From Saccoglossus kowalevskii (taxonomy: Eukaryota; Hemichordata; Enteropneusta; Harrimaniidae), in the NCBI RefSeq assembly GCF_000003605.2, contig NW_003142802.1, forward strand, positions 10,437-31,445: a DNA stretch of 21,009 nt, read 5' to 3'. The position numbers and the translations under genes were made by a program. This document shows positions 7,101 through 14,156 of this stretch, in pieces (position 1 is the first letter of the stretch; every line of letters starts with the position of its first letter). The notes beneath the pieces are model-generated. The model ran no database searches. It saw only the letters and a program-made list of their open reading frames with translations, and was not told the origin of the DNA.

Positions 7101-8519
7101 TGAAACAGAAATTTTTGAAAAAAATAAACTAATTATTGGCAGTTTAAAAATAACATGGGATGCCAGAAATAATTTTTTAAAATGAATCTCAATTGTATGA
7201 ATTTTGCTCATTTTCAAATTTGAAATGACCACCAAAATTTACTGCTTGCCCGCAGAAATTCAAACAGTGCTTTACGCCAACATACTCAACAAACTATGTC
7301 AATCCGGCAACGATTTAGAAATAAACTATGTCAATCCGGCAACGATTTCGAAATAAACTATGTCAATCCGGCAACGATTTCGAAATAAACTATGTAGTGG
7401 CAGGTTTAAAGCTTCAAAGAAATAAACATGTCTTTGTTTTCATGTAAACATTTTCAGGGTTTATTTATTTGAAATTTTCACTCAGAAAAATATCAAGAAT
7501 TTGTAGCATTTTCAAAATTTGCATTTTTTTCTATTCTGTGTTCAGTGCCATCTTGCATAAATAATATACAAAGATACAACAATTAACACAATCGTTTTTC
7601 AGCAAATACTGAATATTTTCAGACCATTATACCCACAATATAACATTTGTACCGAACTGACTGAACATGTGGGTTTTCCACTGTAGAAGCTATGTTACTC
7701 TTGAGCAGGATGTGGTACTATCAAGTTCATAGGACATTTATACATCCATATTTCCACTGTACTCACTGTACTTAAACTCAGCATCAGTCTTTTTGTCTGT
7801 CTCCTCTTTTCAATCAGCTGGACACAAACTTCTCTAACCCAATTTACGAGACCACGTTGTGCAACGAAAACACTCCAATTACAACAGTTACTGAGCCCGC
7901 CAAGGAGCAACCTTACACAGAGCGAACGCCAATCGTTAGCGCAACACTGGAAGATGACGATGATGCGAATGATTCCGAAGTTTAACACAAAACTCATTTT
8001 GCATCTTTAGGTTGTTGTCTTCTTTAAATTGATGTTCTTCCCTTCCTGTATACTATGCCTCTCAGCACACTGTTAGGACCTGTCAATCGCTGTCATCAAC
8101 TATATCATGCGCACGCCATTTTTTGTTATCCCTCGTTTCATTTTGTCTATTCTATTATTAATTTTAACAGTTCTTTAAAATGTTTAATGCAATCCTGTAT
8201 GTTGGCGATGCTTCCACTTTTTTGTAAGAAATGTTTATTTTACCCATCATGCATGTGTTTCTAATATGTGTTTGTTATTTGTTTCCTCCATCTATATTTT
8301 CTGTAGCCTACCAATTTCTCAAATCCTATGTATGACACGCTATACTCTGGTGGTCCTAGCGCCTCCTCTTCACTCGCAAGTCTTGAAGAGAAAAAAGAAA
8401 ATTTACTTTTAAAAACAGAAGATGAAACAACGCCACTAAACCCGAATGATGGCGAAGATGGTGATCCGAATGATGTTGATCCAGAAAATCCGAAAGAGAG
8501 CTCGCCAATTTTATGCTGA
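1015..8519 (+). CDS. LRP1: LRP1-like LDL receptor-related protein, 3' part of gene (8 exons, plus one alternative tail exon)
   Basis: This is the C-terminal part of a giant endocytic receptor of the LDL-receptor family. LRP1 takes up protease-inhibitor complexes, lipoproteins and matrix proteins at the plasma membrane and signals through tail adaptors. Exons run 1015-1138, 1886-2008, 2721-2825, 3303-3428, 4847-4929, 5402-5489, 5927-6080 and 8307-8519, all with GT-AG borders and matching phases. In order they encode half of one EGF-like repeat, four complete six-cysteine EGF repeats, a Ser/Asp-rich stalk, one transmembrane helix, and a tail of about 127 residues. The LRP1 identity rests on the tail: [19 protein letters not shown] and [17 protein letters not shown] align almost residue for residue with human LRP1 as I recall it. 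The gene is 5'-partial: the ligand-binding repeats, beta-propellers and furin site lie upstream. An alternative exon at 7818-7985 can replace the last one. Confidence 0.93.
1171..1300. repeat. 24-bp minisatellite, about 5.5 units
   Basis: Tandem copies of CTGACCAGCCCACTCTGAT plus ATACCAA-type endings. The first unit is diverged, the second is one base short, three are perfect and the last is truncated. It begins about 30 bases after the 5' splice site at 1138. Because 24 is a multiple of three, the minus strand reads as an open frame with an 8-residue repeat (SEWAGQLV). That frame is an artefact of the repeat, not a gene. Confidence 0.9.
1301..1885. other. LRP1 intron, remainder
   Basis: AT-rich intronic sequence between the minisatellite and the next exon, with poly(A)/poly(T) runs. 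I see no coding or repeat feature. Confidence 0.6.
1886..2008 (+). CDS. LRP1: LRP1 exon: EGF repeat boundary
   Basis: The exon is preceded by TTTGATTTCAG and followed by GTGAGT. One base completes an Asn codon from the previous exon, giving N-C-N-C, and reading continues [10 protein letters not shown] to close that EGF repeat. The rest ([14 protein letters not shown]...AVC) supplies Cys1 to Cys4 of the next repeat. Its Cys1-Cys2 spacing is a single residue, C-E-C, which is unusually tight for an EGF module. Start and end are both phase 2. Confidence 0.87.
2009..2720. other. LRP1 intron with a small direct repeat
   Basis: AT-rich intron. At 2161-2240 a 33-bp unit (TTATGTACAATAAGTATAAT and on) occurs twice and begins a third, diverged copy. 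Nothing else stands out. Confidence 0.6.
2721..2825 (+). CDS. LRP1: LRP1 exon: EGF repeat boundary
   Basis: The exon is preceded by TTGTTCTATAG and followed by GTAATT, a weaker donor than its neighbours. It encodes [13 protein letters not shown], which closes one EGF repeat with the typical G-W-x-G-x-x-C signature, then [12 protein letters not shown]...LKC, which opens the next. Phase 2 in and phase 2 out, 105 bp. Confidence 0.88.
2826..3302. other. LRP1 intron with a short imperfect inverted repeat
   Basis: TACCGTTATTCCAGAGTATA at about 2992-3011 is followed, 40 bases on, by an imperfect inverse (TCTTCTACTCGAGGA at 3056-3070). It has the look of a decayed miniature transposon whose end resembles the TACCGTA ends seen elsewhere in the window. 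The similarity is weak. Confidence 0.3.
3303..3428 (+). CDS. LRP1: LRP1 exon: EGF repeat boundary
   Basis: A T-rich tract ending TTTTTTCAG precedes 3303 and GTAAGT follows 3428. It encodes [14 protein letters not shown], the end of one EGF repeat, then [15 protein letters not shown]...VVC, the first four cysteines of the last EGF repeat before the membrane. Phase 2 in and phase 2 out, 126 bp. Confidence 0.88.
3508..3687. mobile_element. Miniature inverted-repeat element (~180 bp) in LRP1 intron
   Basis: The 20-mer GTAAAATCTGTATTAGAAGC at 3510-3529 recurs exactly as its reverse complement at 3666-3685. The arms extend imperfectly inward with GCGGCTTCTATTA-type repeats, also seen at 3530-3543, 3571-3583 and 3647-3656. 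There is no open frame inside, so it is a non-autonomous element. It lies within an intron with an intact exon on each side. Target duplications are not clear and I cannot name the superfamily. Confidence 0.75.
3688..4846. other. LRP1 intron, remainder
   Basis: AT-rich intronic sequence holding a short (GT)n tract at about 3902-3917 and the 58-bp element at 4359-4416. No exon-like signature is seen. Small minus-strand frames here have no recognisable content. Confidence 0.55.
4359..4416. mobile_element. 58-bp relic related to the 17957-18858 transposon
   Basis: GTACCGT at 4359 is mirrored by ACGGTAC at 4410-4416. The interior (GGGTAAGAGCCCATG, then TGGGCAAACGCCACCCCCC) matches the end of the large element near 17978-18008 (GCCTGGGCAAATGCCCACCC) with a few mismatches. 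It looks like a minimal derivative carrying only terminal sequence. Confidence 0.6.
4847..4929 (+). CDS. LRP1: LRP1 exon: end of last EGF repeat and membrane-proximal stalk
   Basis: The exon is preceded by a long T tract ending TTTTTTAG and followed by GTAAGT. It encodes [10 protein letters not shown], which closes the final EGF repeat, then a short polar stalk rich in Glu, Lys, Ser and Asp ([11 protein letters not shown]). The phase changes here from 2 at the start to 1 at the end, fitting the next exon. Confidence 0.86.
4930..5401. other. LRP1 intron before the transmembrane exon
   Basis: AT-rich intron with no repeat or motif that I can support. A 68-codon open frame at 5173-5379 shows no family signature. 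Confidence 0.55.
5402..5489 (+). CDS. LRP1: LRP1 exon: transmembrane helix and stop-transfer sequence
   Basis: A short 88-bp exon between ATTTTCCCAG and GTATGT, phase 1 in and phase 2 out. It encodes about 24 hydrophobic residues ([17 protein letters not shown] and on), then a Tyr and a run of three Arg. The helix is very rich in Ile and Val where, as I recall, human LRP1 is rich in Leu. The basic residues mark the cytoplasmic side of this single-pass type I receptor. The exon is too short to be found as an open frame by length and was located from the phase of its neighbours. Confidence 0.9.
5490..5926. other. LRP1 intron; DR1-like site near its start
   Basis: TGACCTTTGACCC at 5506-5518 is a close match, on the minus strand, to a DR1 nuclear-receptor element (two AGGTCA-type half-sites one base apart). 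It may be chance. The rest is plain AT-rich intron. Confidence 0.35.
5927..6080 (+). CDS. LRP1: LRP1 exon: proximal cytoplasmic tail
   Basis: The exon is preceded by CTCTTTTTGTAG and followed by GTAACT, phase 2 in and phase 0 out. It encodes [28 protein letters not shown] and a long acidic segment ending GFNLDPDK, all with close counterparts in vertebrate LRP1. In vertebrate LRP1 the first motif is NPTY, a Tyr-phosphorylated docking site for PTB-domain adaptors. Here the Tyr is Phe, with a Tyr two residues later. Ending exactly in phase 0 allows either of the two downstream tail exons to be joined. Confidence 0.92.
6081..7817. other. Large LRP1 intron upstream of the alternative tail exons
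   Basis: At 1.7 kb this is the longest intron in the gene segment if the 7818 exon is used, and 2.2 kb if it is skipped. It contains a perfect 10-bp hairpin (TATTTTCACT at 6481-6490 and AGTGAAAATA at 6503-6512) and the 32-bp tandem repeat at 7291. I see no further exon in it. Confidence 0.55.
7291..7394. repeat. 32-bp tandem repeat, 3.2 copies
   Basis: Units beginning AAACTATGTCAATCCGGCAA start at 7291, 7323 and 7355, with a truncated fourth at 7387. The copies are almost identical (one base change in the first), so the array is young. It lies in the intron about 430 bases upstream of the alternative tail exon. Confidence 0.92.
7818..7985 (+). CDS. LRP1: Alternative LRP1 tail exon with NPIY and C-terminal D-S-E-V (megalin-like)
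   Basis: A pyrimidine-rich tract ending CTCTTTTCAATCAG precedes 7818. Phase 0 reading gives [14 protein letters not shown], about 40 further residues and a TAA at 7983: 55 aa that fit directly after the phase-0 exon at 5927-6080. The core N-F-S-N-P-x-Y is shared with the distal exon at 8307, suggesting an ancient exon duplication. The remainder differs: two Thr-Pro sites, an acidic run (LEDDDDAND) and a terminal S-E-V, a class I PDZ-ligand pattern. As I recall it, the megalin (LRP2) tail has N-F-x-N-P-I-Y and a similar terminal motif. No AATAAA lies between this stop and 8306, so this isoform may read through to the shared poly(A) signal at 8785. The possible donor GTAAGA at 8224 is another way out. 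Use of the exon is inferred, not shown. Confidence 0.72.
   Translation: MDTNFSNPIYETTLCNENTPITTVTEPAKEQPYTERTPIVSATLEDDDDANDSEV
8250..8255 (+). promoter_or_regulatory. TGCATG, candidate RBFOX splicing element
   Basis: UGCAUG in the transcript, 51 bases upstream of the 3' splice site of the LRP1-type terminal exon and within the interval separating the two alternative tail exons. RBFOX proteins are known to bind this hexamer, and upstream sites usually repress the following exon. A single hexamer can occur by chance, so this is only a candidate. Confidence 0.3.
8307..8519 (+). CDS. LRP1: LRP1 terminal exon: distal cytoplasmic tail with NPMY and stop
   Basis: A pyrimidine-rich tract ending TATTTTCTGTAG precedes 8307. 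In phase 0 it encodes [16 protein letters not shown], matching the second NPxY plus overlapping YxxL endocytosis signal of vertebrate LRP1 (NPVYATLY there, as I recall). Next comes [16 protein letters not shown], which parallels the vertebrate HSLASTDEKRELL stretch with its di-Leu. The exon has 70 codons and a TGA at 8517. The last 35 or so residues (Pro/Asn/Asp-rich, ending SPILC) go beyond the vertebrate tail and look lineage-specific. Confidence 0.93.
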   Translation, partial: PTNFSNPMYDTLYSGGPSASSSLASLEEKKENLLLKTEDETTPLNPNDGEDGDPNDVDPENPKESSPILC

Positions 8520-8810
8520 TTTCAGAGTATCTTCACGCTCTTATACATATCTACAAATGAATGTACAAAATATTGGGAGTTTGGTCAGAACAGAACGTTG
8601 TTTTTTTTCTCATCATGGGATTTGATGACTATATAAAGTAATTATCCTACCGCCATTTCCACGGATTTGTTTTGCATCACCATTTCTGCATTTTTTTATA
8701 CCACGTTTTTGACATTTTTATTCAAGACTAATGGGTGTGTCACATAAAATGAATTTAGGCCGACATAAACAATTTATGTGTTTCAATAAAAGTACAGTTG
8801 GTAGACTTTG
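8520..8810 (+). other. LRP1: LRP1 3' untranslated region with poly(A) signal
   Basis: This is AT-rich non-coding sequence after the TGA. AATAAA at 8785-8790 is the first canonical poly(A) signal downstream of the stop. The end given here is approximate, assuming cleavage 10-25 bases after the signal. A second AATAAA at 9509-9514 could give a longer transcript. Confidence 0.6.
8785..8790 (+). terminator. Poly(A) signal AATAAA
   Basis: Canonical hexamer within TTTCAATAAAAGTACAG, 266 bases after the LRP1 stop. I found none between the alternative stop at 7985 and the last exon at 8307. Confidence 0.6.
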
Positions 8811-11430
8811 ATTCAAAAATATCTGGACACTGCCATTAAGTTTACAAACATAAGCAAAACAGGAATTATTTGCTTAAATACAATGCTTAAATACTATTTG
8901 GCCATAAAATTGTTATGTTGCATGTGACGGTGAACACAGATTGTTTAGTTACAATCAGTTTAGTCAGTGTTTTGGGTTTATCCAAGATAAACTATAATTA
9001 AGTGTAACATATCAATGTGTATTAAGCTGTGCTGTACAGTCTCAGTGGTTTTCGTTCATCAGATAATGGCAACTAATTCATTTATCTACAGTGTTTTTCA
9101 ATAATGATATATAGCAATGATTCATAATGACTTGAATGAGTAGAAATACTACTAGTATTGCAAGATGATGCTATCATAACTTGGTGGCGTGAGAGCCATA
9201 TTCAAGTAATGTGGCGTGTGTATGAAATGGCAAGGTCTCACACTGATATAGTTTGTTTTGCTAATAGTCCTACCATCAGGTCTACATTATGAATTATTGT
9301 CCAGTGTGTTGTTGGTCCTGTGCTCCACTGCTCTGTTGAGGGAAGCCTCATTTTTCTGTTCGGCTATTTAAAAAATTATTTGCAGGGTTGACATGGCAAC
9401 AATCTAATCATTGATAACACGGTTTGTGCATACTAACCGCATTGTATTGGCTTATTTCATTAGAAACATCATAAAAACTTGACAACATTTATGCGTACCA
9501 TATTCTAAAATAAATATACTTTTGTACCAAAATTAAGTTTCTTTATAAATAAATATATTTCCATGTCTTTTAATATTTTCTTTAATTTGAAAAAATGACA
9601 AATTACTTAATTTGAATATTTAAGGCATTGTATTAAAACGATTTACGTTTGCAAAAGAAATATTATTTATTTAAAATAATTTGCATGTCAAATGATATTT
9701 CTTCCCTGTATTGTATTTCATATATTTATGCATTTTTTTTAGGTGTAACAAATATTGCTGCATTTTGGTACAGTGATAGCGACACTGTATTGTTTTATTT
9801 ATCCTTTGTTTGTAGTGAAATTGAATGAAAAAGCTAAGTGCTTATAAGAACTACAAACCTATGAAATTGATTGTATAGTTTGTTTGATCTATTTACATTT
9901 ATACAAGATATGTATATTTTAAGTTGTGTGTAGTTTGGATTGGTTATTCTGGTGCTAATTTGTAGTGAAATTTTACAATTATTAAATATTAAACTTACGA
10001 TCCTAGAAGAATGTATGTGCTGGCGAAAATTGCTTTATCAATTTATTGGCCAGTAAAAATCAATGGACTCTTCTTGACAACAAACATTGACTCAAGATTA
10101 AGAAATATGAGAAAACTTCGAAAAAAACTGATAAATATAATATATAGGGAAAATTTAGTAAATGTAAGTGTTATCCTTAAGGTCTATGATTACCTGCCAT
10201 TGACCAAGATTAATGGTTCTGTTTTCTTCGACTGTAAAAATGAGTAATTGTCAGTGAATTAACTATTACAGGGTAATTTCAACAATCATTTTTTTGTGGA
10301 GAAAAGTGTTCATGCAAGAAACAAAAAAACTGGCTCAGTTGATTTCTTAAAAACAAAATGTTTTTAGAGTAAGTTATTTGTTGGGCATGGCTAATGTGAA
10401 CCCAACTCCTTCAACGTATGTCCTATATATTGTGAAAGTTAAAGTGGGAACTGTCATTTTGTTTCTTACAGGTTTCTCTATTTGCTCATCTTGAGTCAAT
10501 CAGGCTTGGTGTAAGCCAGAAATATTGGACTGTACACCAATTGTAGGGGTGGGAGAGGGGCTTGGTAGTTTAGAGTTGTACTGCTTGGCAGTTGTTCTTT
10601 CATAATATTTTCTTTTCTTTGTTGTTTGAAAGGACTTGGCATTTAATGCAAACAATTAAAATATTGTACATTTGTTATTTACTTTTTCAAAAGATCTTTG
10701 CTTGAAAACTTGAAAGTTTCCATGGTTACCATGACAGGCGTTGTCACATTAGCAATGCAGTCTCCTACAATGCAAAAACATCTATATTTTCATTGGTGTA
10801 TGGACCTAATGCCTTATATAGAAGTGTTTACCAAATTACTTCATTGTAATACCAAGTATGGTAAACAGGGAATGAACATGTTGCATTTACATGGGTTCAG
10901 GCACTTGAGTGGAATTCTGAATATTTATGCTGCTTTTCTGAGATAAAAATAGATTGTGCATTGTACTTTTCATGCCAAAATACGTAAACACATAATTATT
11001 TCGGTAGATTTTTGTAATTTATTTGCTTCTATACTTGTTTATGAGAAAGGCTTATTTCACATTTTAAAGATAAAATAAAATGACATGACATGACCTTAAG
11101 ATTCACTTAATTGCTCTGTATAAAGTAGAAAATCATATCCAATAGATACCAATGTCACTAAAATGGTTGTCTACATACATATGGGTCTTATGAATGGACC
11201 ATAAAGCTGTACATCCTGGTACTTTGATCTTTAAAGGTCACGCATCATTGTACTTTTGATTTTTCATAGATTGCAGTATTTTGTATTTCAAGTTCAAAAA
11301 CACTTCAAGCACAAAAGTAGATATAATGATTTTTGTGTTGTGCCAACAGTGCCCTCAAAAGTTACGTGATGTGTATTACTGTAATGTCAGTACAAGTTAG
11401 CAAGTACTTCTATTAGAGCATATATTCTAC
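8811..11430. other. Intergenic, no supported gene
   Basis: AT-rich sequence downstream of LRP1. Open frames at 10011-10247 (78 codons) and 10698-10946 (82 codons) have no recognisable domain, no splice context and no codon pattern unlike the background. I take them as chance. An AATAAA at 9509 might serve a longer LRP1 3' end. Confidence 0.5.
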
Positions 11431-11706
11431 TTTGAAAGGCGGTGGTCATCACGCAATGCATGCGCGAGATATGGGACTCGTATAAATAAAGATAGCGACT
11501 TTGATGTTACCAGGCTTTAACATTGTATTTTTTTGGTGTTTGGAAGAAATCGAAGGAGTCACCAGCAGTAATTAGTGCATGTTGCGTCCAGGTCAAAGCT
11601 CGTACTTGTGATTTTCATTGGAAAAGCACACTGGATTGTGGGAAAATAAATGTTTATCAATACAAAGGTCGCATATGCGCGGTGCGATGACCACCACCTT
11701 TTAAAG
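11431..11706. mobile_element. Inverted-repeat DNA transposon copy A (~275 bp)
   Basis: The left end CTTTGAAAGGCGGTGGTCAT and the right end, read in reverse as CTTTAAAAGGTGGTGGTCAT, form an inverted repeat of about 25 bp with few mismatches. An internal GATATGGGACTC is shared with the second copy at 13848. The outer bases read TTGA and TTAA, suggesting TTAA-type target sites as in piggyBac relatives; this assignment is tentative. There is no coding capacity, so it is non-autonomous. Confidence 0.72.
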
Positions 11707-12872
11707 CCAAATTAAAACAAACCCAATCAGTGTTCATTTTCAAAGACCCAAAGGTATTTTGTCATGATTGTAAATTTTGTGGTTTTGAACTAATTTGCAT
11801 ACATTCACATGATTCACCTTTTGACCTTTGATCTAAATTGTCATCTGTCAATAATTTATCAAAAAATGTGATCAAGGCCTGTAGCTAAGGTAAAATTCTG
11901 CCATATATGTCTAAAGTTAACTAATTATAGAAATTATAGAAGAAAAAAATGTGACAAAATAAGCAAAAAGCTGCAGCAAGAAAAATTTGCATTTTCAAAA
12001 AATTAGTGTTTCATATTTATATGCAGTAATTTTATTTATCTCCAGTAAAACTGCTCTCTCTGTCTTTCAGTTATTTTTTTATTTGGAATAATTTTGTGAG
12101 CCAATGTAGATGACAAATATCCTGGGTGGCAATGTTTTGTCGAGTTTTACGAACACATGAAATATATCATAGAATTTATGTCATGTTAGTGTTAAAAATG
12201 ACAATACAAGTTGACTGAAACTCTGTGATATTGTGTTATGTACAGGTGTGTAAATGCTTCTTCTCAAATTAGAGTTTTAATTCTTTTTTTTTTTTACAAT
12301 AAATGCTGAACAAAAATATTGTTTGTTTATTTTAACCAAGTGTGAATGTGACATAATGTAATGAAGGTCCTTTATGATAAATACTAGAAGTGGATGTAAC
12401 CTCTTACAGTAACTAAGAGTGTAGTAAAAAATGTGACACAGCACTGAATTAAACTCCAGCCTTTGTAACACCTGATAATGTTGTGACCTCTGATACCATG
12501 ACTAATGCACCCCTAACCATCATGCAAGGGTTGTAATCAGAAATGTTTCCCTGCACAGCAGCATCGTTCGAATCGCACGGTCCCGTGTCTTCGACCTATA
12601 GGCCTCTACACGAGGCTTGGCCGAGTAAACTTAGACATTGGCTAGTGAAGATGGCACAGCACAGACAATACAGTTTTGTACACTTGTTGCACATACACTG
12701 AAATATCAGGGCAAATTCTTTTGCTACTACCGGATAGTCTTGTTTGAATTAGAAATATTGGGGGAGGGGCATTAGCAGAATTGAAAATTAATTGTACAGA
12801 GAACGTGGGGAAAAATATTTGACACAGTGTCAAAAAATACAACAAACTTATCATGGGAAAAAAAACAAATAC
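11707..12872. other. Intergenic, no supported gene
   Basis: AT-rich sequence with no convincing frame or structural RNA. A slightly more GC-rich patch at about 12540-12640 has short matches to tRNA box motifs (GTTCGAATC, TTGGCCGAGT), but they do not form a cloverleaf. Confidence 0.5.
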
Positions 12873-13126
12873 GTGTGCCTAGGGGGTAGACCCAAATACA
12901 GCCATCAGAATTACAGCGTGCCTAAGGAGTTCGCCCAAATACGGCTTTCTGAATTTCAGTGTGCCTTGAGGGGGGGGGGGCGGTAACCCAAATATAGTCG
13001 TGTGAGGTACGGTGTGTCTGAGACGTTCACCCGAATACCTCTTTCTGAATTACAGTTTGTCTGTGGGGGTTGACCAAAATGCGGCCGTCTGAATTACAGT
13101 GTGCCTAAAGGGTTGACCCAAATATC
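12873..13126. repeat. Degenerate ~43-bp tandem repeat, six copies
   Basis: Each unit follows GTGTGCCTAAGGGGTTGACC, then CAAATACGGC and TCTGAATTACA. Units start near 12873, 12916, 12959, 13012, 13055 and 13099. The third is lengthened by a run of ten or more Gs (about 12970-12980). The divergence shows it is old. A chance frame at 12792-12986 runs through it. Confidence 0.85.
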
Positions 13127-13847
13127 GAAAAATGTATTAAACATTGGAAGACATTTGAATTTTAAATCATTTCACTTTAATAAAAAAAAAATACAATTTT
13201 ATTGGATCTAAAGCAATTTTGTAATGGCCATTGCCTTTTGCGAATTTCTTTCAATCAATGGCCGATTTACTGCATTGTGATTAGCCAAATTTGTCTCAGC
13301 TATCAAATCGATATAAAAACTTCTATACCTGCATGAAATTCATTGAACGGAAAAATTGTAGAAAGAAGAAGAAAACAGTGAAAAGGAGCATTTAAAAACC
13401 GGGTCTCACGGAAAAGACAGCACATTTAGTTCTACTATTTCGTCACCCAGGGTAACAAAATAACACATCCAGTTGCTCCGGAGTTAAGAATTATCAAAAT
13501 CAAGCGAACAGAAGTATTTTTTTTAATGTTAGTCTGATATTTCAAGTTTTGAAGTGTACGTGACAAAAATATTAGTATAAAACAAACATAATATTGTCGA
13601 TGTATCAAAATATGTATGACGTGGTCATACGTTGTAATTTAGCATTACCAAAATCCACACAAGTTGTAATTGTTATTTGGTGTAATTATAATTTATGAAA
13701 TATTGGGTCAGGAATAATATAATCCTATCATCCTTAGCAAAGAGGTTACCATGGCGTTAATACTTGACCACCGGAGGTGCTGTGTTTAAAAACTGAATAA
13801 ATCCACACCGTTCATAGATTTTATCTGAATTTTAATATCTGAAACAT
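13127..13847. other. Intergenic, no supported gene
   Basis: AT-rich spacer between the tandem repeat and transposon copy B. I see no coding or structural feature. Confidence 0.5.
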
Positions 13848-13980
13848 TTAAAGGGAGGCAGTCGTCGCGCCGCGTCCTGTTCGATATGGGACTCATTGCG
13901 ACGTATACAACGCGTGTAAAATGCATTGTTTATTTACATGAAATTCGAACACGCGCTGCGCGACGACCACCGCGCTTTAA
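13848..13980. mobile_element. Inverted-repeat DNA transposon copy B (~133 bp), CpG-rich ends
   Basis: TTAAAGGGAGGCAGTCGTCG on the left is mirrored by CGACGACCACCGCGCTTTAA on the right, giving an inverted repeat of about 22 bp bounded on both sides by TTAA. GATATGGGACTC inside and the GTGGTC-type end tie it to copy A at 11431. It is half as long and much richer in CpG than its surroundings. Confidence 0.7.
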
Positions 13981-14023
13981 GTAGAGATAATCATCCCTAT
14001 TTCTAAACCCAATTACATAGGAG

Positions 14024-14031
14024 TATATATA
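14024..14031 (+). promoter_or_regulatory. Candidate TATA box of the zinc-finger gene
   Basis: TATATATA about 130 bases before the candidate splice donor at 14157. If functional it would start transcription near 14055. TATA-like strings are common in AT-rich DNA, so the case rests mainly on its position. Confidence 0.25.
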
Positions 14032-14054
14032 CTAGCAGTGCAGACGAACAACAT

Positions 14055-14156
14055 TACGGATTGCATACAATGAACCCGAGTGGAATTAAAAAGAAACAAA
14101 ACAAAACAAAACAAACGCAAATTTTATGTCACCGGCGAGGGCGACCTTACTTCCGG
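14055..14156 (+). other. Candidate 5' untranslated exon of the zinc-finger gene
   Basis: A 3' splice site directly before the coding exon demands an upstream exon. CTTCCGG|GTAAGTT at 14156/14157 is a strong donor consensus in a locally CpG-richer stretch and overlaps an ETS-type ACTTCCGG. The ATG at 14070 would start an upstream frame of 29 codons. After splicing to 15721 this frame would run past and terminate just beyond the main ATG in another frame. The exon start is a guess from the TATA-like string. Other donors, such as AAGGTAAAG at about 14244, are possible. Confidence 0.3.

Noticed and set aside
7695..7997. Minus-strand 100-codon frame over the alternative tail exon.
   Set aside because: It is the antisense shadow of the plus-strand exon 7818-7985, which has splice signals, matching phase and family motifs. 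The minus frame has none.
10011..10247. 78-codon frame as a small protein gene.
   Set aside because: Lys/Ile/Asn-rich composition typical of AT-rich noncoding DNA, with no domain, signal peptide or splice context.
10698..10946. 82-codon frame as a small protein gene.
   Set aside because: No recognisable family and no promoter or poly(A) context. Length is within chance for 21 kb on two strands.
12540..12640. tRNA gene or tRNA-derived SINE.
   Set aside because: GTTCGAATC and TTGGCCGAGT resemble B and A boxes, but the order and spacing are wrong and no acceptor or anticodon stems pair.
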